A stretch of DNA of 64,000 nucleotides from an uncultured Sphingomonas sp. (lineage in GTDB: Bacteria; Pseudomonadota; Alphaproteobacteria; Sphingomonadales; Sphingomonadaceae), in contig CAJYLQ010000037.1 of NCBI GenBank assembly GCA_913775975.1, forward strand, positions 62,001-126,000, read 5' to 3'. Below the pieces are notes generated by a model. It was not told the origin of the DNA, searched no databases, and saw only the letters and a program-made list of their open reading frames with translations. Every line of letters starts with the position of its first letter. The stretch's first letter is position 1. Shown piece by piece: positions 18,758 through 28,439 of the stretch. The position numbers were made by a program, and so were the translations under genes.

Positions 18758-18776
18758 TTGTTGCACTGCACAAATT
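18758..18776 (+). promoter_or_regulatory. candidate PhaR-type operator upstream of phasin
   Basis: The sequence TTGTTGCACTGCACAAATT contains TGCA-N-TGCA flanked by partly matching TTG and CAA sides. TGC-rich dyads of this type are bound by PhaR, the PHA-responsive repressor of phasin genes in other alphaproteobacteria (established for Paracoccus and Rhodobacter). It lies about 60 bp before the phasin start. The assignment here is by position and resemblance only. Confidence 0.45.
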
Positions 18777-18837
18777 TACTTGAAACACCTCCGTCACTCG
18801 ATTATGTTGCGTCGCAGCAGATTGGGAGACGGGTGCG

Positions 18838-19767
18838 ATGGCTGCATCAGAGGACAAGCGTACGCGGCGCAAGCCGGCGGCTGCGTCGGTAACGATCCCG
18901 CATGTCGATACGGCGTCCGCCGAATCGGCCCCGCCGCTGCCCGGCCTGCCGGGTGCAAGCGTTCCCGCCCGCCCCGTGCGTCGTACCGTCGCGAAGGCGA
19001 CGCCGGCAAAGGTCGCGACGCCCGCCGCGCCGATTGAGGCCCCCGCGCCGGCCGCTCCGATCGAGGCGGTTGCGACCCCGGTCGTGGCAGCGCCCGTGCC
19101 GATCGCTTCTCTCGCCCCCACGGCGCCCGCCGTTGCCGAAGCTGTCGAGACGGTGACGGAGCAGGCCGAACAGGCGGTGGAAACCGCCACCCAATCCCTC
19201 GCGACCGCAGCGCATGACACGGCCGATGCCGTTCAGGCGCCGATCGCGAAGACCACCGACCTCGCCGTCGAGGCGAGCCGCAAGACCGAAAACGTGGCCC
19301 GCGCCGCGCTTGCCAAACAGGAGACGACGATCATGGATACGGTTCAGAACACCGCCGAGAAGACCCAGGCTTTCTTCGCCGACGCCAATGAGCGCACCAA
19401 GGGCGCGATGGAGAAGGGCGCGAAGCTGTTCCAGGAAATGACCGAGTTTGGCAAGGGCAACGTCGAGGCCGTCGTCGAATCGTCGAAGATCGCCGCGCGC
19501 GGTTTCGAGACGATGGGCCAGGACGCCGCCGCGTACCTGAAGACCTCGTTCGAGGAAGCCAGCCAGGCGCTGCGCACGCTGTCGTCGATCAAGTCGCCGA
19601 CCGAGCTGATGAAGTTCCAGGCCGACTATATGCGCTCGGCGTTCGACGCGATGGTCGCCCAGACCTCGCGCGGGACCGAGGCTTCGCTGAAGCTGGCCGG
19701 TGAGGTCGCGCAGCCGATCTCGAACCGCGTCGCGGTCGCGGCCGAGAAGCTGAAGGTCAACGCCTGA
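18838..19767 (+). CDS. phasin family protein
   Basis: 309 aa PHA granule-coating protein. Residues 1 to about 105 are Ala/Pro/Val-rich low complexity; residues about 145-290 are long amphipathic helices matching the phasin domain ([49 protein letters not shown]). It controls granule size and number and is likely de-repressed when PHA accumulates. The low-complexity N-terminal part makes it about twice the size of a minimal phasin. It follows phaC on the same strand, but the 90-bp gap with its own operator-like dyad suggests its own promoter. Confidence 0.92.
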   Translation: MAASEDKRTRRKPAAASVTIPHVDTASAESAPPLPGLPGASVPARPVRRTVAKATPAKVATPAAPIEAPAPAAPIEAVATPVVAAPVPIASLAPTAPAVAEAVETVTEQAEQAVETATQSLATAAHDTADAVQAPIAKTTDLAVEASRKTENVARAALAKQETTIMDTVQNTAEKTQAFFADANERTKGAMEKGAKLFQEMTEFGKGNVEAVVESSKIAARGFETMGQDAAAYLKTSFEEASQALRTLSSIKSPTELMKFQADYMRSAFDAMVAQTSRGTEASLKLAGEVAQPISNRVAVAAEKLKVNA

Positions 19768-19774
19768 TCCGGCG

Positions 19775-19848
19775 GGATATCCGCCCGGTGGCGGATATCC
19801 GGATCGATCGGGGGCGGCGGGCACCGACGGGTGTGCGCCGCCCCTTTT
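19775..19848 (+). terminator. double hairpin terminator after phasin gene
   Basis: Eight bases after the phasin stop there is a perfect 11-bp stem GGATATCCGCC with loop CGGT (19775-19800). A second GC-rich hairpin (GGGGCGGCG ... CGCCGCCCC, from 19811) follows and ends in TTTT at 19845-19848. The second has the form of a rho-independent terminator. The first lacks a T run and may act as an RNA 3' stabiliser. Confidence 0.7.
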
Positions 19849-19937
19849 GCGTGGCGCGCTTTTCCCATGTGGCGGGTCTTGCCGCAGCCGCGTCGGATGC
19901 CATATTCTGGCGACGCATGGACAGGCTGGATCACACC

Positions 19938-20276
19938 ATGGCCGATCACCGTGAGGGTGATGGCGGCGGCGACAATGGCGGCACGGGCATCGACCTGGCC
20001 ACCAAGACGCGGACCCGCACCAAGCAACCCACGCCCTATCGCGTGCTGATGCTGAATGACGACTACACGCCGATGGAGTTCGTAGTGCTGTGCCTGCAGC
20101 GCTTCTTCCGCATGGACATGGAGCAGGCGACGCGCGTGATGCTGCACGTCCACCAGCGCGGCGTCGGCGTGTGCGGCGTCTTTTCCTATGAGGTCGCGGA
20201 AACGAAGGTGGGGCAGGTGATCGATTTCGCCCGCCAGCACCAGCATCCGCTGCAATGCACGCTGGAGAAGGCCTGA
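19938..20276 (+). CDS. clpS: ClpS adaptor for the ClpAP protease
   Basis: About 112 aa cytoplasmic adaptor that delivers N-degron proteins to ClpA. The core motif [17 protein letters not shown] and the later [13 protein letters not shown] are highly characteristic, including the Asn-Asp pair that binds the substrate amino group. The N-terminal tail is flexible and charged, as usual. Start choice is uncertain: ATG at 19938 gives the typical length and ATG at 19917 adds seven residues; the track start at 19788 lies in the upstream terminator. clpA is not adjacent in this window. Confidence 0.93.
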   Translation: MADHREGDGGGDNGGTGIDLATKTRTRTKQPTPYRVLMLNDDYTPMEFVVLCLQRFFRMDMEQATRVMLHVHQRGVGVCGVFSYEVAETKVGQVIDFARQHQHPLQCTLEKA

Positions 20277-20301
20277 ACGCAGGCCCGCTCGTCGGCGCGC
20301 G

Positions 20302-21036
20302 TCACTCGGCGACCTGCAGCCACTCCAGATCGAACTTCGCGTTCCGGTCGACATAATTGGCGGCGCGCATCAGCTTCGCCTCGTCCACCAGCGTCAGGCG
20401 CCCGGCGGCCCGGGCGATCAGGCCCTGCTCCTCCAGCTGGCGGAGCATCCGGTTCACATGGACGGCGGTCAGCCCGATCGCGTCGCCGATCTCCTCCTGT
20501 GTGATCCCCAGCGCGAAGACGGTGCCGATCGACGGATCGAGTTCGCGCATCCGGTCGCGCAGCTCCAGCAGCAGCGCCGCGACCCGCGCGCGGGCGGAGG
20601 TGCGGCCGACCGCCGCCAGCCGGTCCGTCATCGCGACGCGCACGCGCTGCTCGCTCGCCATCAGCGCCATGGCGAGGCGCGGGCATGACGATACCAGCTC
20701 CGCCAAGACCTGCCGGTCGAACGGGCTGACGGTACAGTCGGTGATCGCCATCACGGTTTCCGGCGCGGTCGCGTAGACCAGCGTCGCCGTCGCGATGATA
20801 TCGCCCGGGAACAGGAATCGCAGAATCTGCCGGCTGCCGTCGTCCAGCAGCACATAGCTCATCATCGTCCCCTCGCGCAGGACGAACAGATCGCTGACGC
20901 GATCATTCTCGCTGAACAGCGCGGCGCCACGGCGCAGCCTGCGCTCGCGCTCTTCCAATCGCCGCAGCATGTCGCGCTCCTGTGCGGTCAACGCGATCAG
21001 CCCGTTCAGCCGCGTGGCCAGCCAACTATCCGGCAC
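20302..21036 (-). CDS. Crp/Fnr-family transcriptional regulator
   Basis: 244 aa regulator with an N-terminal cyclic-nucleotide-type barrel (about 20-130) and a C-terminal winged helix with the recognition region ITQEEIGDAIGLTAVHVNRML. The four N-terminal cysteines of an FNR iron-sulfur cluster are absent, so it is not a classical oxygen sensor; the ligand is unknown. It is convergent with clpS and 193 bp from murA, which is divergent to it. This subtype (TAVHVNR helix) is common in sphingomonads and rhizobia. Confidence 0.88.
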   Translation of the reverse strand: MPDSWLATRLNGLIALTAQERDMLRRLEERERRLRRGAALFSENDRVSDLFVLREGTMMSYVLLDDGSRQILRFLFPGDIIATATLVYATAPETVMAITDCTVSPFDRQVLAELVSSCPRLAMALMASEQRVRVAMTDRLAAVGRTSARARVAALLLELRDRMRELDPSIGTVFALGITQEEIGDAIGLTAVHVNRMLRQLEEQGLIARAAGRLTLVDEAKLMRAANYVDRNAKFDLEWLQVAE

Positions 21037-21229
21037 GATGTGACATATCTCCCGTTAAACGACGCCGATTAGGCGGTACGGGCCACGAGGCGCATTAAAG
21101 TCGATCAACACGGTGGCGCGTCGTGGGGCGGCGGTGGCACCCACGCATCGGCAACGTCGTCGCGCCTGACCCGCGTGCGGCCGTGCGAGGGTGCTTGCAC
21201 CTTGCCGCCGTCGCGATAGGGGTGGGGCC

Positions 21230-22516
21230 ATGGATCGCATCATCATTCGCGGCGGCCGCCGCCTGTCGGGACGCCTGCCCATCTCCGGCGCGAAGAACGC
21301 GGCGCTGACGCTCATGCCCTGCGCGCTGCTGACGGACGAACCGCTGACGCTGCGCAACCTGCCACGGCTCGCAGACGTGGACGGCTTTGGCCATCTGCTC
21401 AACCAGCTGGGCGCGTCGACCGCGATCGAAGGAACGCGGCCGGAGGATTTCGGCCGGGTCATGACGATCCGCACCGGCAAGCTGACCTCGACCGAGGCGC
21501 CCTACGACATCGTCCGTAAGATGCGCGCGTCGATCCTGGTGCTGGGACCGGTGCTGGCGCGGGCGGGCGAGGCGCGGGTGTCGCTGCCCGGCGGCTGCGC
21601 GATCGGCAACCGTCCGATCGACCTGCACCTGAAGGCGCTGGAGGCGATCGGCGCGGAGCTGGAGATGGCGGCGGGGTATGTCCGGGCGACGGCACCCGGC
21701 GGCCGGCTGACGGGCGGGCGCTATCGTTTCCCGGTCGTATCGGTCGGCGCGACGGAGAATGTCGTGATGGCCGCCGTGCTGGCGAAGGGCGCGACGCGGA
21801 TCGAGAACGCCGCGCGCGAGCCGGAGATCGTCGACCTGTGCCGCTGCCTCGTCGCGATGGGCGCGCGGATCGAGGGGATCGGGACGGAAACGCTGGAGAT
21901 CGAGGGCGTCGACCGGCTGCACGGCGCGACCTATGCCGTGATGCCCGATCGGATCGAGGCGGGCAGCTATGCCTGCGCGGCCGCGATCACCGGCGGCGAC
22001 CTGACGCTGACCAACGTCGCGGTCGACGACATGGGCGCGACGCTGGCGGCGCTGACCGATGCGGGCGTGACGGTGGAGGCGGTGGGGCGCGACGCGGTGC
22101 GCATCGCGGCGGACGGTCCGCTGAAGCCGCTGACGCTGACGACCGCGCCGTTCCCGGGCTTCGCCACCGACATGCAGGCGCAGTTCATGGCGATGCTGTG
22201 CATGGCGCAGGGATCGAGCGTGCTGACCGAGACGATCTTCGAGAACCGCTACATGCACGTGCCCGAACTGGCGCGGATGGGTGCGGACATCACCGTATCC
22301 GGCCGCACCGCGGTGGTGCGCGGCGTCGACCGGCTGGTCGGCGCGCCCGTGATGGCGACCGACCTGCGTGCCTCGATGAGCCTGATCCTTGCAGGGCTGG
22401 CGGCGGAAGGGGAGACGCAGGTCAGCCGCGTCTATCACCTCGATCGCGGCTATGAGCGGCTGGAGGAGAAGCTGTCGGCGGTCGGCGCGGATATCGAGCG
22501 GGTCGGCGACGGCTGA
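21230..22516 (+). CDS. murA: UDP-N-acetylglucosamine 1-carboxyvinyltransferase
   Basis: 428 aa cytoplasmic enzyme that adds enolpyruvate to UDP-GlcNAc, the first committed step of peptidoglycan synthesis. The active-site loop [16 protein letters not shown] retains the cysteine that fosfomycin alkylates, and the N-terminal [12 protein letters not shown] contains the catalytic lysine and asparagine. The start is the ATG at 21230, giving the normal MDRIIIRGG beginning; the track's earlier start is upstream noise. Its stop overlaps the next start by one base. Confidence 0.96.
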   Translation: MDRIIIRGGRRLSGRLPISGAKNAALTLMPCALLTDEPLTLRNLPRLADVDGFGHLLNQLGASTAIEGTRPEDFGRVMTIRTGKLTSTEAPYDIVRKMRASILVLGPVLARAGEARVSLPGGCAIGNRPIDLHLKALEAIGAELEMAAGYVRATAPGGRLTGGRYRFPVVSVGATENVVMAAVLAKGATRIENAAREPEIVDLCRCLVAMGARIEGIGTETLEIEGVDRLHGATYAVMPDRIEAGSYACAAAITGGDLTLTNVAVDDMGATLAALTDAGVTVEAVGRDAVRIAADGPLKPLTLTTAPFPGFATDMQAQFMAMLCMAQGSSVLTETIFENRYMHVPELARMGADITVSGRTAVVRGVDRLVGAPVMATDLRASMSLILAGLAAEGETQVSRVYHLDRGYERLEEKLSAVGADIERVGDG

Positions 22517-24225
22517 TGCATCGCGCGACCGGCATCCTGGCTGCGACCCTCGCCGCGCTGGCGCTCGCCGGCTGCGCCGGGCGGACGCCTGCGCTCCGCG
22601 CGCAAGCGGCGGGGACGCCCATCGAGGTCCATGTCCTCGCCTTCAACGATTTCCACGGCAATCTGGAGCCACCCGGCCTGACCGTTCCCGAAACGGGCGC
22701 GGATGGCGCGACGGTGGAGACGCCCGCCGGCGGCGCGGCGTGGCTGGCCGCGACGATCGCGGGGCTGCGGCAACAGGCGCGGCATACGATCACCGTGTCG
22801 GCCGGCGACCTGACCGGGGCGAGCCCGTTCGTCTCCTCGCAATTCCTGGACGAGCCGACGGTCGCGGCGATGAACCTGATCGGCATCGACCTGAACGCGG
22901 CGGGCAATCACGAATTCGATCGCGGCGCCGACGAGCTGCTCCGCCTGCAGCATGGCGGTTGTGGCAAGCAGGCGATCATCAGCGGCACCGCCATCCCCTG
23001 CCGGCTGGAGCCGTTCAAGGGCGCGAAGTTCACCTATCTGGCGGGCAACACCGTCAAGGCGGACGGTAGCACGCTGTTCCCCGGCACCGCGATCCGTGAG
23101 TTCCGGGAGGGTGGTCGCCGCGTGCGGATCGGCTTTATCGGGCTGACGACGCGTACGACGCAGACGCTGGTCAATCCCGCCGGCCTTCACGGCATTCGCT
23201 TTGGCGACGAGGCGGACACGGCCAACGCGGCGGTGGCGAAGCTGAAGGCGGCGGGCGCGGACGCGATCGTCGTGCTGATCCATGAGGGCGGCGCGCAACT
23301 GGCCGGGCCGAACGACTGTCGGGGTCTGTCGGGCGCGATCCGGCCGATCCTCGATCGGCTCGACCCCCGCGTCGACCTGATCGTGTCGGGGCACACGCAC
23401 CGATCCTACATCTGCGACTATGCGCAGTATCTGCCGGGCAAGCCCTTCCTGCTGACCAGCGCCGGCAAGTACGGCACGCTCGTCACCGATGCGGTGCTCG
23501 CGATCGACCCGGTGAAGCATCGCGTGGTGGCGAAGCGCGCGCGCAACGTCACCGTCCGCGATCGCGACGTCGCCGGCGATGCGAAGGTGGCGGCGCTGGT
23601 CGCCCGCTACGCCGCCGCCGCCGCGCCGCTCGCCGCGCGTCCGTCCGGCCGACTGACCGAGGCGCTGCCCCGGCCGGCGGATGGCGCGGGAATGGCGGAG
23701 ACGCGGCTGGGGAACCTGATCGCCGATTCCGAACTGGCGGCGACCCGGCGGGACGGGGCGGTGATCGCCTTCATGAACCCGTTCGGCATCCGCGCAGGGC
23801 TGACGCCCAAGCCCGATGGGACAGTAACGTTCGAGGATATCTATCGCGTCACGCCGTTCGGCAACATGCTGCAGGTCCGCCGCTATACGGGGGCGCAGCT
23901 GCGCGCGGTGCTGGAGCAACAATTCGACCGCAGGATCATCCTGAGCGTCGCGGGCATGACCTATGCCTATGATGCCGCGCGTCCGGCCGGCTCGCGCATC
24001 CTCGACGTGCGCGTCGGCGGCGTCCCGCTGGACGACCGGGCGAGCTATCGCGTCGCCTTGAGTGATTTCCTGGCCTTTGGCGGCGATGGCTTCTCGACGC
24101 TGGCGGCGGGGGAACTGGTCGCGGGCGGCCCGGTCGATGTCGACGCGCTGCGCGACTATGTCGTTGCGCATTCACCGCTGACACCGCCCCAGACGGGGCG
24201 CATCGCCGACCGCACGGCGCGGTAG
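22516..24225 (+). CDS. 5'-nucleotidase / 2',3'-cyclic phosphodiesterase lipoprotein
   Basis: 569 aa UshA-like periplasmic hydrolase of nucleotides. The lipobox LALAGC near residue 20 predicts a lipoprotein. Metal-binding motifs of the calcineurin-like domain are in order: FNDFHGN, AGDLTGAS, GNHEFDRG and SGHTHRSY. The C-terminal 5'-nucleotidase domain (about 370-560) has the substrate-binding FGGDGF. It probably scavenges phosphate and nucleosides. It overlaps murA by one base and is thus co-translated, although no functional link is obvious. Confidence 0.92.
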   Translation: MHRATGILAATLAALALAGCAGRTPALRAQAAGTPIEVHVLAFNDFHGNLEPPGLTVPETGADGATVETPAGGAAWLAATIAGLRQQARHTITVSAGDLTGASPFVSSQFLDEPTVAAMNLIGIDLNAAGNHEFDRGADELLRLQHGGCGKQAIISGTAIPCRLEPFKGAKFTYLAGNTVKADGSTLFPGTAIREFREGGRRVRIGFIGLTTRTTQTLVNPAGLHGIRFGDEADTANAAVAKLKAAGADAIVVLIHEGGAQLAGPNDCRGLSGAIRPILDRLDPRVDLIVSGHTHRSYICDYAQYLPGKPFLLTSAGKYGTLVTDAVLAIDPVKHRVVAKRARNVTVRDRDVAGDAKVAALVARYAAAAAPLAARPSGRLTEALPRPADGAGMAETRLGNLIADSELAATRRDGAVIAFMNPFGIRAGLTPKPDGTVTFEDIYRVTPFGNMLQVRRYTGAQLRAVLEQQFDRRIILSVAGMTYAYDAARPAGSRILDVRVGGVPLDDRASYRVALSDFLAFGGDGFSTLAAGELVAGGPVDVDALRDYVVAHSPLTPPQTGRIADRTAR

Positions 24226-24229
24226 CGCG

Positions 24230-24745
24230 TCAGGCGATCCGGTCGGGCACCTCGGCGGCGTCGGCATCGATCGCGGATTGCGGGGCGACCGCCTCCCACG
24301 GGAAGACGAACCAGTCCTTCACCACCGCCCGGTCGATCGTGCGATGCGCATAGTCGACGCGCTCGGCCGAGCCGTGATTGTCGATCAGCGTGGCGAACCG
24401 GATCGCGTCCATCGCCGCGCCTGCCGCGATCAGTCCGGCGCGCAGGCGGGCGATGGTACGCCCCGAATCGTTGATGTCGTCGACGATCACCAGCCGCTCG
24501 CCACCGCGCGTGCGCGTCGCGAGGGCGATGAGCGCGGCGGCGATGCCGTCGCTCTCCGCCCCCGAATAGTCGATCGATATCATCGGCAGGCCGGTCGCGT
24601 GGCTCAGATAAACCGCCGGCACCAGCCCGCCGCGCCCGATCCCGACCAGCGCGTCCGCACGCCACGGATCGGCGGCCAACCGGGCGGCGAGATCGTGGAT
24701 CGCGGCGACGAACGCGTCGTGCGGGATCGGGGTGAAAACCGGCAT
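24230..24745 (-). CDS. purine-type phosphoribosyltransferase
   Basis: 171 aa type I phosphoribosyltransferase. The PRPP loop VIVDDINDSGRT and the early VGIGRGGLVPAVYL are diagnostic; the size and DWFVFPWE C-terminus resemble xanthine/guanine phosphoribosyltransferases (Gpt). It would salvage a purine base to the nucleotide. Base preference is not certain. Its ATG overlaps the stop of the upstream gamma-synthase gene by one base; it is the last gene of the leftward run. Confidence 0.85.
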   Translation of the reverse strand: MPVFTPIPHDAFVAAIHDLAARLAADPWRADALVGIGRGGLVPAVYLSHATGLPMISIDYSGAESDGIAAALIALATRTRGGERLVIVDDINDSGRTIARLRAGLIAAGAAMDAIRFATLIDNHGSAERVDYAHRTIDRAVVKDWFVFPWEAVAPQSAIDADAAEVPDRIA

Positions 24746-26058
24746 CAGATCGCGGCCAGCGCCTGGTCGAAATCGGCGATCAGGTCATCGGCATCCTCGA
24801 CCCCGATCGAGATGCGCACCAGATTGTCGGTGATCCCCAGCGCCGCCTTGCGCGCGTCGGGAACGGACAGGTGCGTCATGCCGGCCGGATGGCTCGCCAG
24901 CGTCTCCGTGCCGCCCAGCGACACGGCGAGCTTGGCGATCGTCAGCGCATCGAGGAAGCGGAACGCCTCCGCCTCGCCGCCCTTCAGGTAGAGGGAGAAG
25001 GTGGAGCCGGCGCCGGTGCAGTGACGGTCGTATATATCCTTCTGCCGGGCATCCTCGATAAAGCCCAGATAGCCCATCCGCTCGACCTTGGGATGATCGC
25101 GGAGGAAGGCACAAACCTTCGCCGCATTGTCGCCCGCGCGGCTCATCCGGAGTTCCAGCGTCTCCAGCGAGCGGAGCAGCATCCAGGCGGTGTTGGGATC
25201 GCAGATCGTGCCGATCGTGTTGCGCATCGCGCGCACCGTGTCGATCACCGCCTTCTTGCCGAGCAGCCCGCCCGCGACGAGGTCCGAATGGCCGCCGGCA
25301 TATTTGGTCAGCGAATAGACAACGATGTCCGCGCCGTGCTTCAGCGGCTGCTGCCACAGCGGGCCCAGGAACGTGTTGTCGATCGCGATCGGCGGCTTTT
25401 CGGCGGCATTGGCGAAGATCGCATCGCGGCTGGCGGCGACCGCCTCCACATCGACCAGCGCATTGGTCGGATTGGCGGGCGATTCGAGATAGATCAGCGC
25501 GACGCGCCCCGATGCCGCCTTCGACAGCACGGCGTCGATCTCCTCACGCGTCGCGCCGGCGGGGAAGTCGAGCCAGTGGACGCCGAACCGGCCCAGCACG
25601 CGGGCGATCAGCGTCTCCGTCGCGGCATAGAGCGGGCCGGAATGGACGATCGTGTCGCCCGGCTTCACCGTCGACAGGAACAGCGTCGCGATCGCCGACA
25701 TGCCGCTGGAAAAGGCGAGCGCGTCCTCCGCCTCTTCCCAGATCGCCAACCGGTCCTCCAGGATTTCCTGATTGGGCCCGTTGAAGCGCGAATAGACCAG
25801 GCCCTCCGCGCCGCCCGGCCGCTTGCCCGTCACGCCCTCGAAATGGCGCTTGCCGGCGGCGGCGTTGGGGAAGACGAAGGTGGAGGTGAGGAAGATCGGC
25901 GGCTTCAGCGAACCCTCCGACAGCGTCGGGTCATAGCCATGGCCCATCATCAGCGTCGACGGCTTCAGCTTGCGGTCGCCGATCCGGTCCGTGCCGGGGC
26001 GCGGGGTTTCGGTGGGCGGCACGCCGGTCAGTTCGGCTTCGGTCGGTTCGGTCATCAT
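24745..26058 (-). CDS. cystathionine gamma-synthase family PLP enzyme
   Basis: 437 aa Cys/Met-metabolism PLP enzyme. The PLP lysine is in YSLTKYAGGHSD, the phosphate-binding SSGMSAI and YSRFNGPN motifs are present, and the C-terminal SLGGTETL is typical. It catalyses gamma-replacement or gamma-elimination on a homoserine- or cystathionine-type substrate. The N-terminal extension of about 30 residues and the LMMGHGYDP motif place it in a distinct family often annotated as methionine gamma-lyase-like, so the exact reaction is open. It lies 19 bp after the YfiH gene. Confidence 0.88.
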   Translation of the reverse strand: MMTEPTEAELTGVPPTETPRPGTDRIGDRKLKPSTLMMGHGYDPTLSEGSLKPPIFLTSTFVFPNAAAGKRHFEGVTGKRPGGAEGLVYSRFNGPNQEILEDRLAIWEEAEDALAFSSGMSAIATLFLSTVKPGDTIVHSGPLYAATETLIARVLGRFGVHWLDFPAGATREEIDAVLSKAASGRVALIYLESPANPTNALVDVEAVAASRDAIFANAAEKPPIAIDNTFLGPLWQQPLKHGADIVVYSLTKYAGGHSDLVAGGLLGKKAVIDTVRAMRNTIGTICDPNTAWMLLRSLETLELRMSRAGDNAAKVCAFLRDHPKVERMGYLGFIEDARQKDIYDRHCTGAGSTFSLYLKGGEAEAFRFLDALTIAKLAVSLGGTETLASHPAGMTHLSVPDARKAALGITDNLVRISIGVEDADDLIADFDQALAAI

Positions 26059-26077
26059 CGTCTCCTGTGGCGCGCCG

Positions 26078-26851
26078 TCAGGTCTTCAGCCCGATCAGCG
26101 CAATCTGCCGCCCGTAATCGGGTTCGCCCCGATGCGTCGCACGGCGATAGCTGTAGAAACGCCCGGGATCGGCATAGGTGTCTAGCCCCAGCGCCTCGAT
26201 CCGCCCGATCCCCGCCACGGCCAGCCTGTGCGCGACATAGGATTCGAGGTCGAAATGGTGATGCCCTTCCCGCGCGGGCGCGAAGAATCGCTCGTTTTCG
26301 GAGTCGGCGGTACAGAAGCGGATCAGGAACGCCTCGTCCACCTCATAGCTTCGGCGGGCGATGCACGGGCCGATGGCGGCGGCGATCCGGCCGCGATCGG
26401 CGCCAAGCCCCACCATCTTCTCGATCGTCGCGTCGGTGACGCCGGCCAGCGCCCCCTTCCACCCGGCATGGGCGGCGCCGATCACGCCGGCCTGAGAATC
26501 CGCGAACAGCACTGGCGCGCAATCGGCGGTCAGGATGCCGAGCAGGATATTCGGCCGATCGGTGACGAGCGCATCGCCGCGCGGCCGATCCTCGTCGCGC
26601 ATCGCGGTCAGCACGCGCACCACGTCGGCGGAGTGGATCTGGTAGAGCGTCGCCAGCGACGCACCCGGCAGCACGGCGGCGATGGCGCGGGCGCGATTCT
26701 CCGCAAGGTCGGGCGGGATCGTCTCCGCGCCGCGCCGGCCCATGTCGAGCCCGGCGGTGACGCCCGTCGATACGCCGCCGCGCCGGCCCAGAAAGCCGTG
26801 CGGCACATCGCCCAGGCTGGCTGCGCGGATCGCCTCTACGGGTTCGGTCAC
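26078..26851 (-). CDS. YfiH/LACC1-family purine nucleoside phosphorylase
   Basis: 257 aa protein of the polyphenol oxidase/LACC1 family, now known to act on adenosine and other purine nucleosides. The zinc-site residues appear in TADCAPVL, HAGWKG and IGPCI. The start is a GTG at 26851 overlapping the TGA of the GNAT gene (GTGA); the track ORF adds a false N-terminus from the other frame. Next to a phosphoribosyltransferase one gene further on, a purine salvage link is plausible by inference. Confidence 0.88.
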   Translation of the reverse strand: MTEPVEAIRAASLGDVPHGFLGRRGGVSTGVTAGLDMGRRGAETIPPDLAENRARAIAAVLPGASLATLYQIHSADVVRVLTAMRDEDRPRGDALVTDRPNILLGILTADCAPVLFADSQAGVIGAAHAGWKGALAGVTDATIEKMVGLGADRGRIAAAIGPCIARRSYEVDEAFLIRFCTADSENERFFAPAREGHHHFDLESYVAHRLAVAGIGRIEALGLDTYADPGRFYSYRRATHRGEPDYGRQIALIGLKT

Positions 26852-27366
26852 AGCGTCAGCCTCATCACATGATCCTCGTCGGCATGGCTGCCGACCATGA
26901 AGGCGTAGGTGCCGACCCGCTCGAACCCCTGCCGTTCGTAGAAGCGACGGGCGCGGTGATTCTCGGTGAAGACCGACAGGTACAGGTCCCGCGCGCCGGT
27001 TTCCCGCGCGGTCGCGATCGCCCAGTCCATCAGCGTCTGACCCGCCCCCGTGCCGTGCCACGGCGCGAGCACATAGAGCTGGCGCAACTCCGCCGAGCGG
27101 CCGCGCGGCTCGAAGGGCAGCGATGGCGGTCCCAGCTTCGCGTATGCGACCGCGCGCGGGGCGTCCGCTTCCCGCACCTCGCCGATCCGTACGCGATAGG
27201 CGGGATCGGCGAGCTGCCCGGCCCAGGCCGTCTCGCTATGGTTTTCGAGGAAGGCGGCGAGGTCGTCGGGCCGATACAGGTGCCCGAACGTCTCGGTGAA
27301 GCTGTCCCGCCCCAGGCGGGCGAGGGCGGCGGCGTCCGCCAAACCGGCATCGCGCCAGACGATCAT
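26848..27366 (-). CDS. GNAT family N-acetyltransferase
   Basis: 172 aa acetyltransferase. The acetyl-CoA loop is LYVLAPWHGTGAGQTLMDWA and the C-terminal motif VFTENHRARRFYERQGFE is typical of RimI-like GNATs. The substrate is unknown; a small molecule or a protein N-terminus is possible. The ATG at 27366 overlaps the stop of the methyltransferase gene (ATGA), and its stop overlaps the YfiH start, so translation is coupled on both sides. The track's longer ORF is read-through from the neighbour in another frame. Confidence 0.88.
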   Translation of the reverse strand: MIVWRDAGLADAAALARLGRDSFTETFGHLYRPDDLAAFLENHSETAWAGQLADPAYRVRIGEVREADAPRAVAYAKLGPPSLPFEPRGRSAELRQLYVLAPWHGTGAGQTLMDWAIATARETGARDLYLSVFTENHRARRFYERQGFERVGTYAFMVGSHADEDHVMRLTL

Positions 27367-28439
27367 GCGAAGGCCGCCGGTTGCGGCCAGCCGGGCGCGG
27401 TGACGGCCAGCACCTTGAACAGCGCGCCCATCCCCTGCACCAGCCGCTGCCGGTCCGCGACGATCGCCTCCGCCCGGTCGGGCGCGGCGCGGGCGAGCGC
27501 GGCGGCGCGGGCGTCGATGCCCAGCTTCACCAGCCATTCGGCCTGCTCGATCGGACCCCATGCGGTCGCACCGGCGCTCTGCGCGGCGGCGGCCAGCGTG
27601 GTAAAGTCGACATGCGCGGTCAGGTCATGCTCGCCCGGCGCCTCGAAGGGGTTGGCGGCCCCATGCGCGCGGACGGCTTGCAGCGTGTCGCCACACGCCG
27701 GCCCCTCATGGCCATAATCGATCGCGACCAGCGCGCCGCCCTGCGCCGCGATTCGCGCGGCCAGGCTACGCATCACCGCGACCTGCGCGGGCGATACCTC
27801 CAGCACGGATCCGGGCGCCGCATCGCGCAACGGCGCGGGGATTACGTCGTCGGGCACGGGCCGGCCCGCGATCGGCAGGAACAGCGTATCCTGGCAGGCC
27901 ACCAGCCGCTCGTGCCATCCGTCCGCACGGCGCACGAGTTGCCGGATCGGCAGCGCGTCGAAGAATTCGTTGGCGACGACGATCAACGGCGCATCCGTGG
28001 GCAGCGTGTCGACCGAATCATGGAAGGTCGCATGCGGCACCCGTTCGGCCTGCGCGGCGCGCAGCACGGGGCTCGTCTCCACGAAATGGACGGACGGGGT
28101 GAAACCAGCCCTTTCCATCGCGCGCCGCGCGTCGGCCGCCAGCGTGCCGCGCCCCGGGCCCAGCTCCACCCAGTGGCAGGCGGGGTGCCCCGCCCGGTCC
28201 CACAGGTCCGCGCACCACAGGCCGGCCAGTTCACCGAACATCTGGCTGATCTCGGGCGCGGTCACGAAGTCGCCCGCCGCGCCCAGCGGGTCGCGCGTCG
28301 CGTAATAGTGCGCGTTCGCCGCCGCCATATAGTGCGACAGCGAAATCGGCCCCGCGAGCGCGATGGCGCGCGCCAGCCGCTCGGGCAGCGGGCCGTCGGC
28401 GGAACCGTCAGCGGCGGCGGAAGCGGACGGGCCGGTCAG
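27363..28439 (-). CDS. MidA/NDUFAF7-like SAM-dependent methyltransferase
   Basis: About 358 aa protein arginine methyltransferase family member (DUF185). In mitochondria and alphaproteobacteria this family dimethylates a complex I subunit. The SAM-binding motif is [17 protein letters not shown], with [14 protein letters not shown] and [10 protein letters not shown] also conserved. No ATG, GTG or TTG lies at the expected beginning; the frame has a CTG at 28439 overlapping the lgt stop (CTGA), upstream GTG codons inside lgt, or a later ATG that would delete conserved sequence. I use the CTG with low certainty for the exact start. Confidence 0.82.
   Translation of the reverse strand: MTGPSASAAADGSADGPLPERLARAIALAGPISLSHYMAAANAHYYATRDPLGAAGDFVTAPEISQMFGELAGLWCADLWDRAGHPACHWVELGPGRGTLAADARRAMERAGFTPSVHFVETSPVLRAAQAERVPHATFHDSVDTLPTDAPLIVVANEFFDALPIRQLVRRADGWHERLVACQDTLFLPIAGRPVPDDVIPAPLRDAAPGSVLEVSPAQVAVMRSLAARIAAQGGALVAIDYGHEGPACGDTLQAVRAHGAANPFEAPGEHDLTAHVDFTTLAAAAQSAGATAWGPIEQAEWLVKLGIDARAAALARAAPDRAEAIVADRQRLVQGMGALFKVLAVTAPGWPQPAAFA

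Noticed and set aside
20302-21036. Calling the Crp-family gene FNR
   Set aside because: The N-terminal cysteine cluster needed for an oxygen-sensing iron-sulfur centre is missing.
26852-27061. N-terminal extension of the YfiH ORF in the track
   Set aside because: It lies in another frame of the GNAT gene; the GTG at 26851 overlapping the GNAT stop gives the family's normal N-terminus.
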